DNA of 64,000 nucleotides from Atopsyche davidsoni (GCA_022113835.1 JAILWY010000010.1:2071501-2135500); one strand, 5' to 3'. Positions 23,401 to 32,610 are shown, counted from the stretch's first letter. Notes: generated from the sequence alone by a model not told the origin. Made by a program: numbers and translations.

Positions 23401-26400
23401 TCGGAGTGCAAGTCCTGTTGTCCTTCTCCAGCTGACTTCCGCGCCGGCACGAGCACAAGTAGCTGCCGATCAGGTTGACGCAGTTATCTGAGCACGAGGA
23501 CGTCCCGAGCGAGCACTCGTCCACATCGGTGCAAGAGAGACCGTCGGTGCCCAGCCCGTATCCTCGCTGACAAGAGCACGTCACCTCGGTCCCCTTGGAT
23601 GAGCAGAGCTGAGAGCAGTTTCCATTATTGACAGAACAAGGATCAATATTTGAGCAAGTTCTATTATCGGATTCTAGATAAAACCCTTCTCTGCAGCTGC
23701 ACAGAGGCTGCCCGTTTATGTCTTGGCAGTACTCTGAGCATCCACCGTTATTTACGAAGCAATCGTAACGAGTTTGGCATGAATTATTACTCTTCATAGT
23801 CATGTTATGAGGGCAACTGCAAAAGTAGGATCCGATTGTATTATGGCAAATATGAGAACAGATTTCGTTATTTTCTTCGCATTCGTTGATGTCTTCACAA
23901 GTCACTTTATCACCGGAGAGCCGATACCCGACAGAGCACCCGCACGTGTAGTTGCCGACAGAGTTGTAGCATATATCAGAGCATGAAGATGTTTGTAACT
24001 GACATTCGTTGATATCTTTGCAAGTTTTGTAGTCGTAACCCAGCTCGAATCCTTCGTCGCAGGAGCACACAGCAACGTCATTGACACTATCGCATTTGTG
24101 GGAACACCCTCCTTTTTCGCGCAAGCAAGGGTTCTCTCTTACGCAAGTGGTTTTATTAAACAACGCGTATCCAGGCAGGCACTCGCATAATATAGCATTG
24201 TCCTCTAGTTCGGTGCAGAAGTCTGAACAACCGCCATTGTCTATTTTACAAGAAATCGCAGCTTTGACGCAATTTTGCTTGTCATTTGATAGTTGATACC
24301 CATCAAAGCAGCTGCACAAGACGGAATCTTCCTTGGTAGTACATATATCTGAACAGCCACCATTACTAACAACACAACTGGGTTTGATGAGTTCACACAA
24401 TTTTGCATTCAGTGGAGATATTATCAGATTGCTTGGACATCCACACTTGACTTGATTATTGGTTTCTGTACACGTGTGTGAACAACCACCGTTATCTCTA
24501 TCACATAAATCTTTTTTGACACAGTCTTTAAAATTTTCAGTCAGCTCGTAATCAATAGGGCATTTGCAGAAAATATTTTGATTGAATTCTTCGCAAGAAT
24601 GGGAGCAACCGCCATTGTTCAGTTCGCATCCCACCAATTTAATGCAGGTTTTTTCATCCTCTGCAATACTATACTCTTTGCTTGGACATCCACAGACAAT
24701 ATTGTTATTTTCAACTTCACATACATGAGAACAGCCTCCATTATTATTAGCACAAGTCATAACTGTGATGCATTCTGATGGATTAGTATTGGATATCTCA
24801 GATCCTGGAAAGCAGGAACAGATAACATTGCTGGCAATGTAATTGCAGACGTCAGAGCATCCACCGTTGTCTACAAGGCACAAGTCCATAACGCATGTGC
24901 TATTATCTCTCAGCTTCATACCACCGGGACATCCACATTTTATAGTACCACTATCATCGTCACAACTATGAGAACAATTGCCGTTATTAACTGCGCAGCT
25001 GTCTTTAATTTTTTTGCATGTTTTGTTTTTAATATCCGAAAAAGCGTATCCTGAATCGCAAGCACACATCACTCCGTTGTCGAGTTGCAAACAACTTTGT
25101 GAGCAACCGCCATTGTTTTTAGTGCACTTCTCTAAAAAGACGCACTCGTTCAAATTTTCTTCAGAAAGCTGCATGTCTTCAGGGCAACTGCAAATGTATC
25201 CATCTGGGGCGCGTTCACATGCGTGGGAGCAGTTATGAGTGTCTTTAGCGCAGTAATCAAGGAAGCATTTAGTGTTATCTTCTGAATTAAAAATATAACC
25301 TATCGGACATGAACACTCATAGCTTCCCATGGTGTTGTGGCATTCGTGACTGCAGTCGTGTTCCAGGGGTCGTTCTGCGCATTCGTCGATATCCAGGCAG
25401 GTTGCATCGTCAGAGTCCAGTCGATATCCTGTAGGACAAGAGCACGAGAAACTTCCCAAGCTGTTGTAGCATTTGTGACTACACATAATTCCTAGAGATT
25501 GTTCTGCGCATTCGTCGATATCCAGGCAGGTCGTATCGTCAGAGTCAAGTCGATATCCTGCAGGACAAGAACACGAGAAGTTTCCATATGTATTGGCACA
25601 GACGTGAGAGCAAGGCGAATCATCTTCGCACTCATCGATGTCTTCGCAATTCTTCAAATCACTTCCAATAGTGAGACCTTCAGGACATTCGCAGACGACT
25701 TCCCCACTCTCGTATAGACACGTGTGCGAGCAGGGGCTCGGAACGCAACGATCGATGACTCGGCATGACTTTCCATTGTCTAAAGACTCAAAACCTTCTT
25801 CACACTTGCAGCTATACGAACCGATATCGTTGAGACAGACCTGGGAACAGTTTCCGTTATCAATGGAGCACTCGTCAAGGTCAATGCAAGTGATATTATC
25901 TTCAGATAGATAAAACCCAGCCGAGCACTTAACCTTATCTTTCTGCAGAACACAAGTGATATTATCCTCTTTTAAAATGAAACCAGCATTGCACGAGCAT
26001 CTGAACCCTTCTTCGACATCTTCACACGCTTGGCTGCAGTTTGTAGTTTGCTCAGAGCATTTTGTGCCCATTTTGCAGGCAGTTTTTTCTCTATTCATAG
26101 TGAATCCTTGAGGGCACGAACAATTTAATAATACCGGTGGATTATTTTGAAAATTTGTAGTATTTAGTGTGCACACCGTGGGAATTACGCGTGACAATTC
26201 ATTGTCAATGCACGACCTTTCGTCACTTCCTATGGTCATTCCATCTGGACATTTACAAAAAAATGAACCCAAAGTGTTGACACACTCGTGCGAACAAATT
26301 CTACCAAAGGTGTTGACTTCGGTGTTGCGGCGTCTTCTCTTGGAGTCAGAATCGATGTCCTCGTCGTCGTAATTTTCGTCGCCATAGTCGTCATTATCCC

Positions 26401-29400
26401 CGTCTTCATCGAGAGGCAAGGCGCACTCGTCAATGTCCACACAGGTCTTCTCGTTGTCATCCAAGTCGAACCCATCCGGGCAAGTGCACTCAACATCGCC
26501 GTCCATTATGCAGCCATGTGAGCATCCATACAGTATCTTGCAGTCATTTCTATTTTTCATTGCTTAAACACAAAAAAAAGATTAATACTTATTATATGTA
26601 CACACACACATATATATATATATATACTACATATAGATATATTACGGCCTACTCACTGTTTAGGTCCAGCTTGTGTGTTTCCGTTTGTAATGTCGCATGT
26701 AGTTTTTCAGTGCATTTGTACGTTCCGGGTAGGTTTATGCATTCATGAGGGCATATATTATCAACTGTGTTGCATTCGTTTATATCTGCCAAATGCAATC
26801 AATTAAATCAATGAATTTCATATTGTTAAATTAAGGCCATGGGTGCAATGAAGTGCGAGAGTAGTTGCACAGTACAAAGTATACTCTTCGACGATAAGAG
26901 CTGTATCGGACGGAGGAATATGTTATTGTTATAACTATTTAAATTTGCCATGTTCATAACTGTACACTGGACGAGTCGAGCTCGCCGCTATGCATTCGGT
27001 GTAGAGCAGTGCTTCTCAAAGTGGTCCCTACGGACCCCAGGGGGTCCCTGGGATCATTCAGGGGGTTATTAGAAAATTAAAATCGATTTGGGGGTCCCTG
27101 AACAACGTCAGAGGGTCCGCGCAAAGTTTAATATAAAATAAAAAAGTTGTGACACATTTTTATTAATATGGAAGTTAAAATAAATAACAATGAATACATA
27201 AATAGCTATTTTTCGTCTTAAGTAAAATATAAATATAGACAGGTGCATAAAATACAAGTAATAACAGGCATCGCGGTAAGTCAGGTAGGTTAATAGAGTC
27301 GATACTTGCACAAACTAGTCTATAATATGAATTTATGTAGTTTTAAACCCAGGGTCCGTAAGCAAGTTTTGACTATGAAAGAGGGTATATGGGCAAGTTT
27401 TGACTATGAAAAGGGATCCGTGGGCCAAAAGAGTTTGAGAGCCACTGGTGTAGAGCGACCAATACGTTGAATTTTTCTCGAGCCCGCTTTTCTCTTAACA
27501 AAGTAATGAAGAAGCCTAAGGCTCAGCTGGCTCAATAACTATTTTCCTGATTATAATTTACAGTAGATGGATAAATCGAACCCACCTGTGCATCCCTTCT
27601 CATCCTGGGCCAGCATGAAGCCGGGGTTACAGGAGCACTGCACCCGGCCACCCTCGACGGAGCAGATCTGGTCGCACACATCTTGCCCACTATCGCAGGT
27701 CGGGATACTTTTATCCGACCATAAATTTGCTTCATCATAATCCCCGCTGCCGTCGTCATCGTCCTTCTCATCCTCGTCGTTGATATCATTCTCCGAGATC
27801 TCTTCTGAAGGAAAACGAATATTAAAAAGTATATTCTAAACGTTGTGTAAACTGAAAGACTCACAAATAAATAATTACTATTCCTTACATACTTTCAAAC
27901 CCACACGAAAAGAGACTTATCATATATATTTATTTTGTTTTTTTTGATTGATTAACTTGGAATATTTTTTAACTTTAAATCGGTCTACGAGAGGTGTGTT
28001 GTAATTCCGTGGCGTCGAGGCGAGAGTTTATACAAATTGTGTGATATTTCTTATGCTTGAGTTCACCTGAGCTCTCGCAGGTAGGAGGGTCATCGTCCCA
28101 ATCGAGATCTTCTTCGATGCAGCTGACGACATCAGAACCGTTAAGGGTATACCCTTCCTCACAGATAAACGTCGCCGTCAGATCCTTGAAGGAGACCATA
28201 CCATGCGTCGGGGGCTGAATTTCAGGACATGGCTGTTGGCTTCTCGCTGAAATTATTTAGACTTTTGTTTTATAACACCTTTAGAAGGGATCAATTAATT
28301 TACGGTAAACACCATGATGGATAGGAAAGCAGTTTTAAAAAATATGTTTGCCGTCTCATGCAAGTGTGTTGAGTTTACTTTACCTATTTGATGTCAATAT
28401 TATTTATATTAAATATAAATAATATTGACATCAAACAGGCTCTGAGGTTTAGGCCAGTCAACCAGATCAAAAAATCTGCGTACGAGCGTGAAGACATTTG
28501 CAATGATTCATGTCGAATTTTAAATGTATTTATTTCGTAGTACTCCGTTATGTACATGTAAACATAATGAATAAGCAGGAATCACTAATAAAAAACCCGT
28601 AAGTTGTTTCAGTGTTCTACCGTGGGCTGTGGGTTCAATGCATTTGACCCTGCGTGAGGCTTCGACGCAGTACCTGACAGGTGGCTGGTTCGACTCCCAG
28701 CGGGTGATGAACGATTCTGCCGGTTAAGGCCGAGCCCTATGATTACAAACAATAACAATCGACTCCAGCTTTCGTCGACTGCTGCGTAGATCTGATTGAT
28801 AATGATAAAGCTTTCTTTAGTGTTTAATTAAATGAAAAAAAAAAAAAAAAAAAAAAAAAGTACCTTTTGTGTTAGGACTACCAGCGTAAATATTAAAACT
28901 GTTGCAACTACTTCTTAATTATTTTTTTCTATGAATCTACAGTATATAAACTGAGAATACGTGAGAGTATATATAATAATTTATTAAATAATATATTCTG
29001 TGCACAAAGAGGATATCAAATGTACAGAATATATTTCTGCATTATTGAGCTAACGGGACGTCGAGATGAGTTGGCATAGTCTGATGCAAAGTCACCGATA
29101 TGATTACAATGATCAATGATCTGTAGATCTTATCCAGATACACGGAGATCCATTATCGTATTCAATCGTGGATACTGATTGTGTCATGATGTTGTGATGT
29201 ACCGAGGAGAAGAGGCTGCGTGGGGCAGGGTTGCCACAACCAGGGGTGCAACAATAACACAGATGCACCAGCGAGGGTCAGTGTTGGTGTGTAACGTATG
29301 TGCTCTCTGAGCATAAACACACTAAAGGCGAGGCGGGTACTAGTACCCGTTTCGCGGACTGCTGTCTAAAAGCGGGACGCGTATCAATACCTTTTTGAAT

Positions 29401-30031
29401 GTGTTTACTCTAAACGCGGCAGAAGGTCATTTTACTCTTCAGGTTTACAGCTCGAAATGTTTGCTTAGGACTCGTCAACGTTACTTTTACCAATACTTTT
29501 CAGTGATTCTGAACTAAGTGACAATGATGTAGTGGAGTGGTCAGATAATGATAATCCTCCAATTATTGAACAATTTTTTAGGACAAAGTGGTGTTATTGT
29601 GATGCCAAGTAATCCGCAAAGTGTGTTTGAAGTGGTTGAACTTTTTATAGGAAACGATTTATTTGACTACATGCAAATCAAGGAGTGTATAGACTAGATT
29701 TCACGCGTGCAATTTTGTCCGCATCGCACATCAGTTTAGTCAATTTGGTTACCCGCTTAAAATATAAATATAATATAAGCTATTGTGTAACAATAACATT
29801 TTATTTATTAACAAAAATCTCATAATTAACTCGGAGTTGCTAAACGGAAGAAAAAAATCAAAGAGTGTATAGACTAGATTTCACACGCGCAATTTTATAC
29901 CAGTTTAGTCAATTTGGTTACCCGCTTAAAGTGTGTTAAGCTGCCTACACCCGTCGCAACACAACCCACAACCGAACGTAACTTGCCAATAGCATCCCTT
30001 CTTGTGTAAATTCTTTAGGCATGGCTATATA

Positions 30032-30096
<65 letters not shown>

Positions 30097-30865
30097 CAAA
30101 AAATTAAGATTACCGACTAATTGCAATTCGACTATCAGTTGTGTTACTACGTGTGTGAGCTGCTTTACACACATTTTTTAAAATTATTTATACGCTTATT
30201 TTATACCAGTGGCGTGCGGTTCTTACAAGCAAAAAAGACAATACTTGGTCTCAAATATTTTAAAATCAATTTAAACATAGATATGATTAAACATATACAA
30301 AAATAATTTTATTACTTTGGGTAATTTTTTTTTCTATAAATAAACGTAATACATTAGGTATATTTACAATAATAAAGAAATAACACTGCTCTTTCCAGAT
30401 TTTGAACCTAACGTACGCCAATGTTTTATGCATAACGCATGTATGTTTTTTTAAAATGAAGATTTGAATATTTTGATTTAAAATAAAACGTTTTAAATTA
30501 ATGGTATCGCCGAGTACTTAAAATAATTTTTTATGTGAATACATTGCGAATATTTTTTTAATAAATTTTAAAAATGATTCTTAACTAGGTAAATGTAAAA
30601 AATAAATGATATCACTTTTTAATATGAAAATATTTTATAAAGAAATTACACATCAACATTTATTTACTACCGTTTTTTTAGTACCACAAACATAAATACG
30701 TTTAAAAAGGCACTATCTTCGTGATTACATTCAATGCAATAATCTGCTGTTGAAACTGACCAATCAATATTGCTAAGTGCTAGAAGTACGGAGAACAATA
30801 TTAAAAGAATGCTACTTACCTAAGCCAACCAGTAGTAGCGAATACAGAAAAAACAAATCGTACAT
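17243..30865 (-). CDS. Secreted multi-EGF, sushi and HYR domain protein (14 coding exons)
   Basis: Joined coding sequence of exons (minus strand, right to left) 30820-30865, 28067-28246, 27586-27804, 26657-26785, 22291-26562, 21330-21521, 20563-20766, 19999-20113, 19654-19790, 19002-19141, 18412-18514, 18003-18094, 17581-17680 and 17243-17499. They sum to 6186 bp (2061 residues plus stop), and every junction is GT...AG with matching phase. Order: signal peptide, CCP, acidic linker plus EGF, short EGF, about 32 EGF modules (calcium-binding D-D/N-EC type mixed with NNGGCS type), two CCP, two HYR, a two-cysteine domain and an HQP-repeat tail. No transmembrane segment apart from the signal is evident, so it is probably an extracellular-matrix or haemolymph protein, related in architecture to fibrillin-like and SVEP1-like proteins; insect Frac is a possible relative that I cannot confirm. 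Additional phase-1 exons could be missed in the long introns. Confidence 0.85.
17581..17680 (-). CDS. Exon 13: C-terminal two-cysteine domain, continued
   Basis: Residues about 1944-1976. VYIGKGCTLRWLRKKPDSN, then a segment ending ELFPGYKA. Strong acceptor CTTTTTCAG, donor GCTC|GTAAGC, phase 0 to 1. The basic LRWLRKK stretch is notable; no family recognised. Confidence 0.7.
18003..18094 (-). CDS. Exon 12: start of C-terminal two-cysteine domain
   Basis: Residues about 1913-1943. EHSSVFYENAIKEGILRCPG, then QPLKRIYPGYN. Acceptor TTACAG at 18095, donor CAAT|GTAAGC. It turns phase 1 into phase 0, which the next exon needs; without it exon 13 would hit an early stop. No family recognised. Confidence 0.72.
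18412..18514 (-). CDS. Exon 11: second half of HYR domain 2
   Basis: Residues about 1879-1912. GIHHVDYIATDQAGNRAHC, then HFQINV, the A-D-AGN---C-F-I-V ending of HYR domains. Acceptor TTTAG, donor CGAG|GTAAGT, phase 0 to 1. Confidence 0.88.
19002..19141 (-). CDS. Exon 10: first half of HYR domain 2
   Basis: Residues about 1832-1878. PEVVYCPKEVNVMLNSGE, then RRVAWEEPKFTDN, the classic V-W-EP--TDN core of a HYR domain. Acceptor TCGCAG, donor AAAG|GTTAGT, leaving phase 0. Confidence 0.88.
19654..19790 (-). CDS. Exon 9: second half of HYR domain 1
   Basis: Residues about 1786-1831. YVDADPAWAK, then PVIFKVRNPGNSTSESCRF and TIIVT, the C-terminal strand pattern of HYR modules (V-Y-A-D--GN---C-F-V-V). 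Acceptor CCTCAG, donor ACAG|GTATAT, phase 2 to 1. Confidence 0.8.
19999..20113 (-). CDS. Exon 8: first half of HYR domain 1
   Basis: Residues about 1748-1785. FIQCPSDIKVSLRQGETKA and a following P--MDWW match the start of a hyalin repeat. Acceptor TTTCAG; donor GGAG|GTGGAG leaves phase 2, which the next exon completes as W-R-Y-V. Confidence 0.78.
20563..20766 (-). CDS. Exon 7: sushi/CCP domain 3
   Basis: Residues about 1680-1747. CPRLPHPENGYFVPPTC, CSLACLSGYKPKGPRILTC and a closing W-PYN---SC. It contains an extra cysteine pair (CMNG...YC) as in some CCP modules preceding HYR domains. Acceptor TTTAAG, donor ACAG|GTGTGT, phase 1-1. Confidence 0.86.
21330..21521 (-). CDS. Exon 6: sushi/CCP domain 2
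   Basis: Residues about 1616-1679. CQPIMVPRHGIMKC, CHFQCEKGFKLSGPAIRQC and W-G-KEPHC give the complete CCP pattern. Acceptor TTGCAG, donor GTCG|GTAAGT, phase 1-1. Confidence 0.88.
21555..22200 (-). mobile_element. Helitron-like element in intron 5
   Basis: Minus-strand copy of the element at 50010-50246: shared TTTTAAGATATTCTATAGAG, CGATAGGATAATATTTT and TTTCCGCAGCTATGTGCCGA blocks (quoted in either orientation), and the terminus ATGACGGGCTACATTTCTAG followed by T. Longer than the other copy; non-coding. The upstream limit is uncertain and meets a (CA)n run. Confidence 0.6.
22203..22224. repeat. (CA)n microsatellite
   Basis: Eleven CA dinucleotides, 67 bases downstream of the giant EGF exon on the coding strand. 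Confidence 0.9.
22291..26562 (-). CDS. Exon 5: giant exon of about 32 EGF modules
   Basis: A single open exon of 4272 bp (residues about 192-1615), entered through TTTAAG at 26563 and left through ACAG|GTAAAA at 22290. I count about 32-33 EGF modules. Two kinds alternate in blocks: calcium-binding modules linked by DIDEC or DINEC, and modules beginning NNGGCSH.C. The second module (from ECALPLDEDGD) carries an acidic insert ending in SKRRRRNT before its remaining cysteines. One early segment (VIPTVCTLN) keeps fewer than six cysteines. Phase 1-1, as usual for exported EGF exons, but without the usual intron per module. Confidence 0.93.
26604..26629. repeat. (CA)n/(TA)n microsatellite in intron 4
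   Basis: ACACACACATATATATATAT in the 94-base intron between exons 4 and 5, so an unusually large share of a short intron. Confidence 0.8.
26657..26785 (-). CDS. Exon 4: short calcium-binding EGF
   Basis: Residues about 149-191. Begins DINECNTVDNICPHECINLP with the calcium-binding DI-EC signature, but after GTYKC the last two cysteines of an EGF module are absent, replaced by a Cys-free tail ending LDLN. Donor AACA|GTGAGT, phase 1-1, so the truncation is probably genuine. Confidence 0.78.
27007..27447. mobile_element. hAT MITE copy 1, in intron 3 of the EGF gene
   Basis: 441 bp with hAT-type ends CAGTGCTTCTCAAAGTGGTC and (inverted) CAGTGGCTCTCAAACTCTTT, flanked by a perfect 8-bp target duplication GTGTAGAG at 26999-27006 and 27448-27455. 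No reading frame. The same element sits in the opposite orientation at 46554-46889. Confidence 0.9.
27586..27804 (-). CDS. Exon 3: acidic linker plus EGF module
   Basis: Residues about 76-148. The first 27 residues are dominated by Asp and Glu (INDEDEKDDDDGSGDYDEAN); then a six-cysteine EGF runs from CDSGQDVCDQIC to CSCNPGFMLAQDEKGC. Phase 1-1; acceptor CTTCAG, donor ACAG|GTGGGT. Confidence 0.88.
28067..28246 (-). CDS. Exon 2: sushi/CCP domain 1
   Basis: Residues about 16-75. One complement-control (sushi) module as a symmetrical phase 1-1 exon: CPEIQPPTHGMV, FICEEGYTLNGSDVVSC and the W-D-D-PPTC close typical of the fold. Acceptor TTTCAG, donor TCAG|GTGAAC. Confidence 0.88.
28383..28439. repeat. 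Near-perfect palindrome in intron 1 of the EGF gene
   Basis: 24-base arms (28387-28410 and 28412-28435) are perfectly complementary around one central base; with one mismatch the symmetry extends to 28-base arms. AT-rich, non-coding. Confidence 0.9.
28610..28860 (+). repeat. tRNA-derived SINE with poly(A) tail
   Basis: A canonical pol III box B, GGTTCGACTCC, at about 28688, a tRNA-unrelated body (CGACTCCAGCTTTCGTCGAC) and a run of about 26 A at 28834-28859. Plus strand, so antisense to the EGF gene whose intron 1 it occupies. Confidence 0.7.
29313..29939 (+). mobile_element. piggyBac-like remnant, copy 1
   Basis: Left end ATAACACACTAAAGGCG-like (TTAA degraded to ATAA), right end AGTGTGTTAA. 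Close to the 62651-63117 copy, including the palindrome GGGTACTAGTACCC. The translation keeps N-terminal piggyBac transposase pieces (VEWSDNDNPPIIEQF, and after a frameshift MPSNPQSVFEVVELF, GNDLFDYM). About 130 bases are duplicated near the right end (GAGTGTATAGACTAGATTTC appears twice). Inactive. Confidence 0.75.
29940..30172. repeat. Dispersed repeat C, split by (TA)n
   Basis: GCTGCCTACACCCGTCGCAA...AACCGAACG at the left and CAGTTGTGTTACTACGTGTG, then AGCTGC at the right are the two inverted ends of repeat C, separated by the (TA)n run. Confidence 0.55.
30024..30093. repeat. (TA)n microsatellite
   Basis: About 35 TA dinucleotides with one GTA interruption, in intron 1 of the EGF gene between two copies of repeat C. 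Confidence 0.95.
30820..30865 (-). CDS. Exon 1: start and signal peptide
   Basis: ATG at 30865 opens MYDLFFLYSLLLVGL, a hydrophobic signal peptide, then a TTAG|GTAAGT donor (phase 1). Joined to exon 2 it reads ...VGLARSQQPCP, with a likely cleavage just before the CCP domain. The phase match and the lack of any other start support it. Confidence 0.8.
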
Positions 30866-31164
30866 TTTTTTCAAATCATTAAAACACTTTGAAGTATTTA
30901 AAAGCCTTTAGTTTGAAAAACACATGAGATGTTGAGATACGCTAATAGTTGAATTCACTGCTGCAGCAAAAAAGCTTGCGGCCTGTCATTCACAACTTCT
31001 CATTGCACTTTCGTGAGGTATTAAGAAACACTTTCAGCAAAGTTCATTATTACGCTAATATTTTACGAATTTTTTTTTAAAATCACTTTGAGTTTATCGT
31101 CAAATATTACTACTTGAAATTATTAAGCGTTGTTGAAAAAATATTGCTAAGCGAGAACAAAGGA

Positions 31165-31330
31165 ATGCAGTCCTTCGCGGGCGTCCCGGCACGTCGTGTC
31201 CCCCAGGGGCGTGCTGCTCGAGTGCCGGCCGCGGCAGGGCGCCTGACGAGCGCCTGAGGGGCGCCTGAGGGGCGCCGGAGGGGCGCCGGAGGGGCGCCAG
31301 CTCGTCCTCCCGCGGGAAAGAACTCCGGCG
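31165..31330. repeat. GC-rich block with GGGGCGCC tandem repeats
   Basis: An abrupt GC- and CpG-rich island in AT-rich DNA. GAGGGGCGCC-type 11-12-base units repeat four or five times near 31255-31300. It lies 300-465 bases upstream of the start codon of the EGF gene, so a promoter role is possible; it also abuts the tandem array. Confidence 0.5.
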
Positions 31331-31404
31331 TTCCTCTCCTACGGGTTCTGAGAAAGCCGACTTTACATAAGTTGCTTTCCACCAAGAAAAGTGTTTTTTT
31401 TTAT

Positions 31405-32610
31405 GTACAGTAATACCCCGCTTTAAGCGACCCCGCTATGCGCGGTTTCGAATTTCATAAGTTACATAAGTTGCTTTACATAAGTTGCTTTCCACCAAGA
31501 AAAGTGTTTTTTTTTATGTACAGTAATACCCCGCTTTAAGCGACCCCGCTATGCGCGGTTTCGAATTTCATAAGTTACATAAGTTGCTTTACATAAGTTG
31601 CTTTCCACCAAGAAAAATGTTTTTTTTTATGCTCAGTAATACCCCGCTTTAAGCGACCCCGCTATGCGCGGTTTCGAATTTCATAAGTTACATAAGTTGC
31701 TTTACATAAGTTGCTTTCCACCAAGAAAAGTGTTTTTTTTTATGTACAGTAATACCCCGCTTTAAGCGACCCCGCTATGCGCGGTTTCGAATTTCATAAG
31801 TTACATAAGTTGCTTTACATAAGTTGCTTTCCACCAAGAAAAGTGTTTTTTTTATGTACAGTAATACCCCGCTTTACGCTACCCCGCTATGCGCGGTTTC
31901 GAATTTCATAAGTTGTACATAAGTTGCTTTACATAAGTTGCTTTCCACCAAGAAAAGTGTTTTTTTTATGTACAGTATTACCCCGCTTTAAGCGACCCCG
32001 CTATGCGCGGTTTCGAATTTCATAAGTTGTATAAGTTACATAAGTTGCTTTACACAAGTTGCTTTCCACCAAGAAAAGTGTTTTTTTTATGTACAGTAAT
32101 ACCCCGCTTTAAGCGACCCCGCTATGCGCGGTTTCGAATTTCATAAGTTACATAAGTTGCTTTACATAAGTTGCTTTCCACCAAGAAAAGTGTTTTTTTT
32201 ATGTACAGTAATACCCCGCTTTACGCTACCCCGCTATGCGCGGTTTCGAATTTCATAAGTTGTACATAAGTTGCTTTACATAAGTTGCTTTCCACCAAGA
32301 AAAGTTTTTTTTTTATGTACAGTATTACCCCGCTTTAAGCGACCCCGCTATGCGCGGTTTCGAATTTCATAAGTTGTATAAGTTACATAAGTTGCTTTAC
32401 ACAAGTTGCTTTCCACCAAGAAAAGTGTTTTTTTTATGTACAGTAATACCCCGCTTTAAGCGACCCCGCTATGCGCGGTTTCGAATTTCATAAGTTGTAT
32501 AAGTTACATAAGTTGCTTTACACAAGTTGCTTTCCACCAAGAAAAGTGTTTTTTTTTATGTACAGTAATACCCCGCTTTACGCTACCCCGCTATGCGCGG
32601 TTTCGAATTT
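31405..32610 (+). repeat. Tandem array of MITE A termini, 11 units of 112-122 bp
   Basis: Units begin GTACAGTAATACCCCGCTTT, include a GCGACCCCGCTATGCGCGG hairpin-prone core and end in TAAGTTGCTTTCCACCAAG plus a T run. Starts are at 31405, 31518, 31631, 31744, 31856, 31970, 32091, 32203, 32317, 32438 and 32560; a final partial unit passes into MITE sequence. Units 5-7 and 8-10 share variants and repeat at 347 bp. Confidence 0.9.

Noticed and set aside
31110..31385. 91-codon Ala/Pro/Arg-rich minus-strand frame upstream of the EGF gene
   Set aside because: It is a by-product of the GC-rich minirepeat block. It has no signal peptide or domain and is not in phase with exon 1, whose ATG starts the protein.
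31405..32610. CRISPR-like array of direct repeats
   Set aside because: Units are contiguous, without unique spacers, in a eukaryotic genome, and derive from a MITE terminus. It is a tandem satellite-like array.
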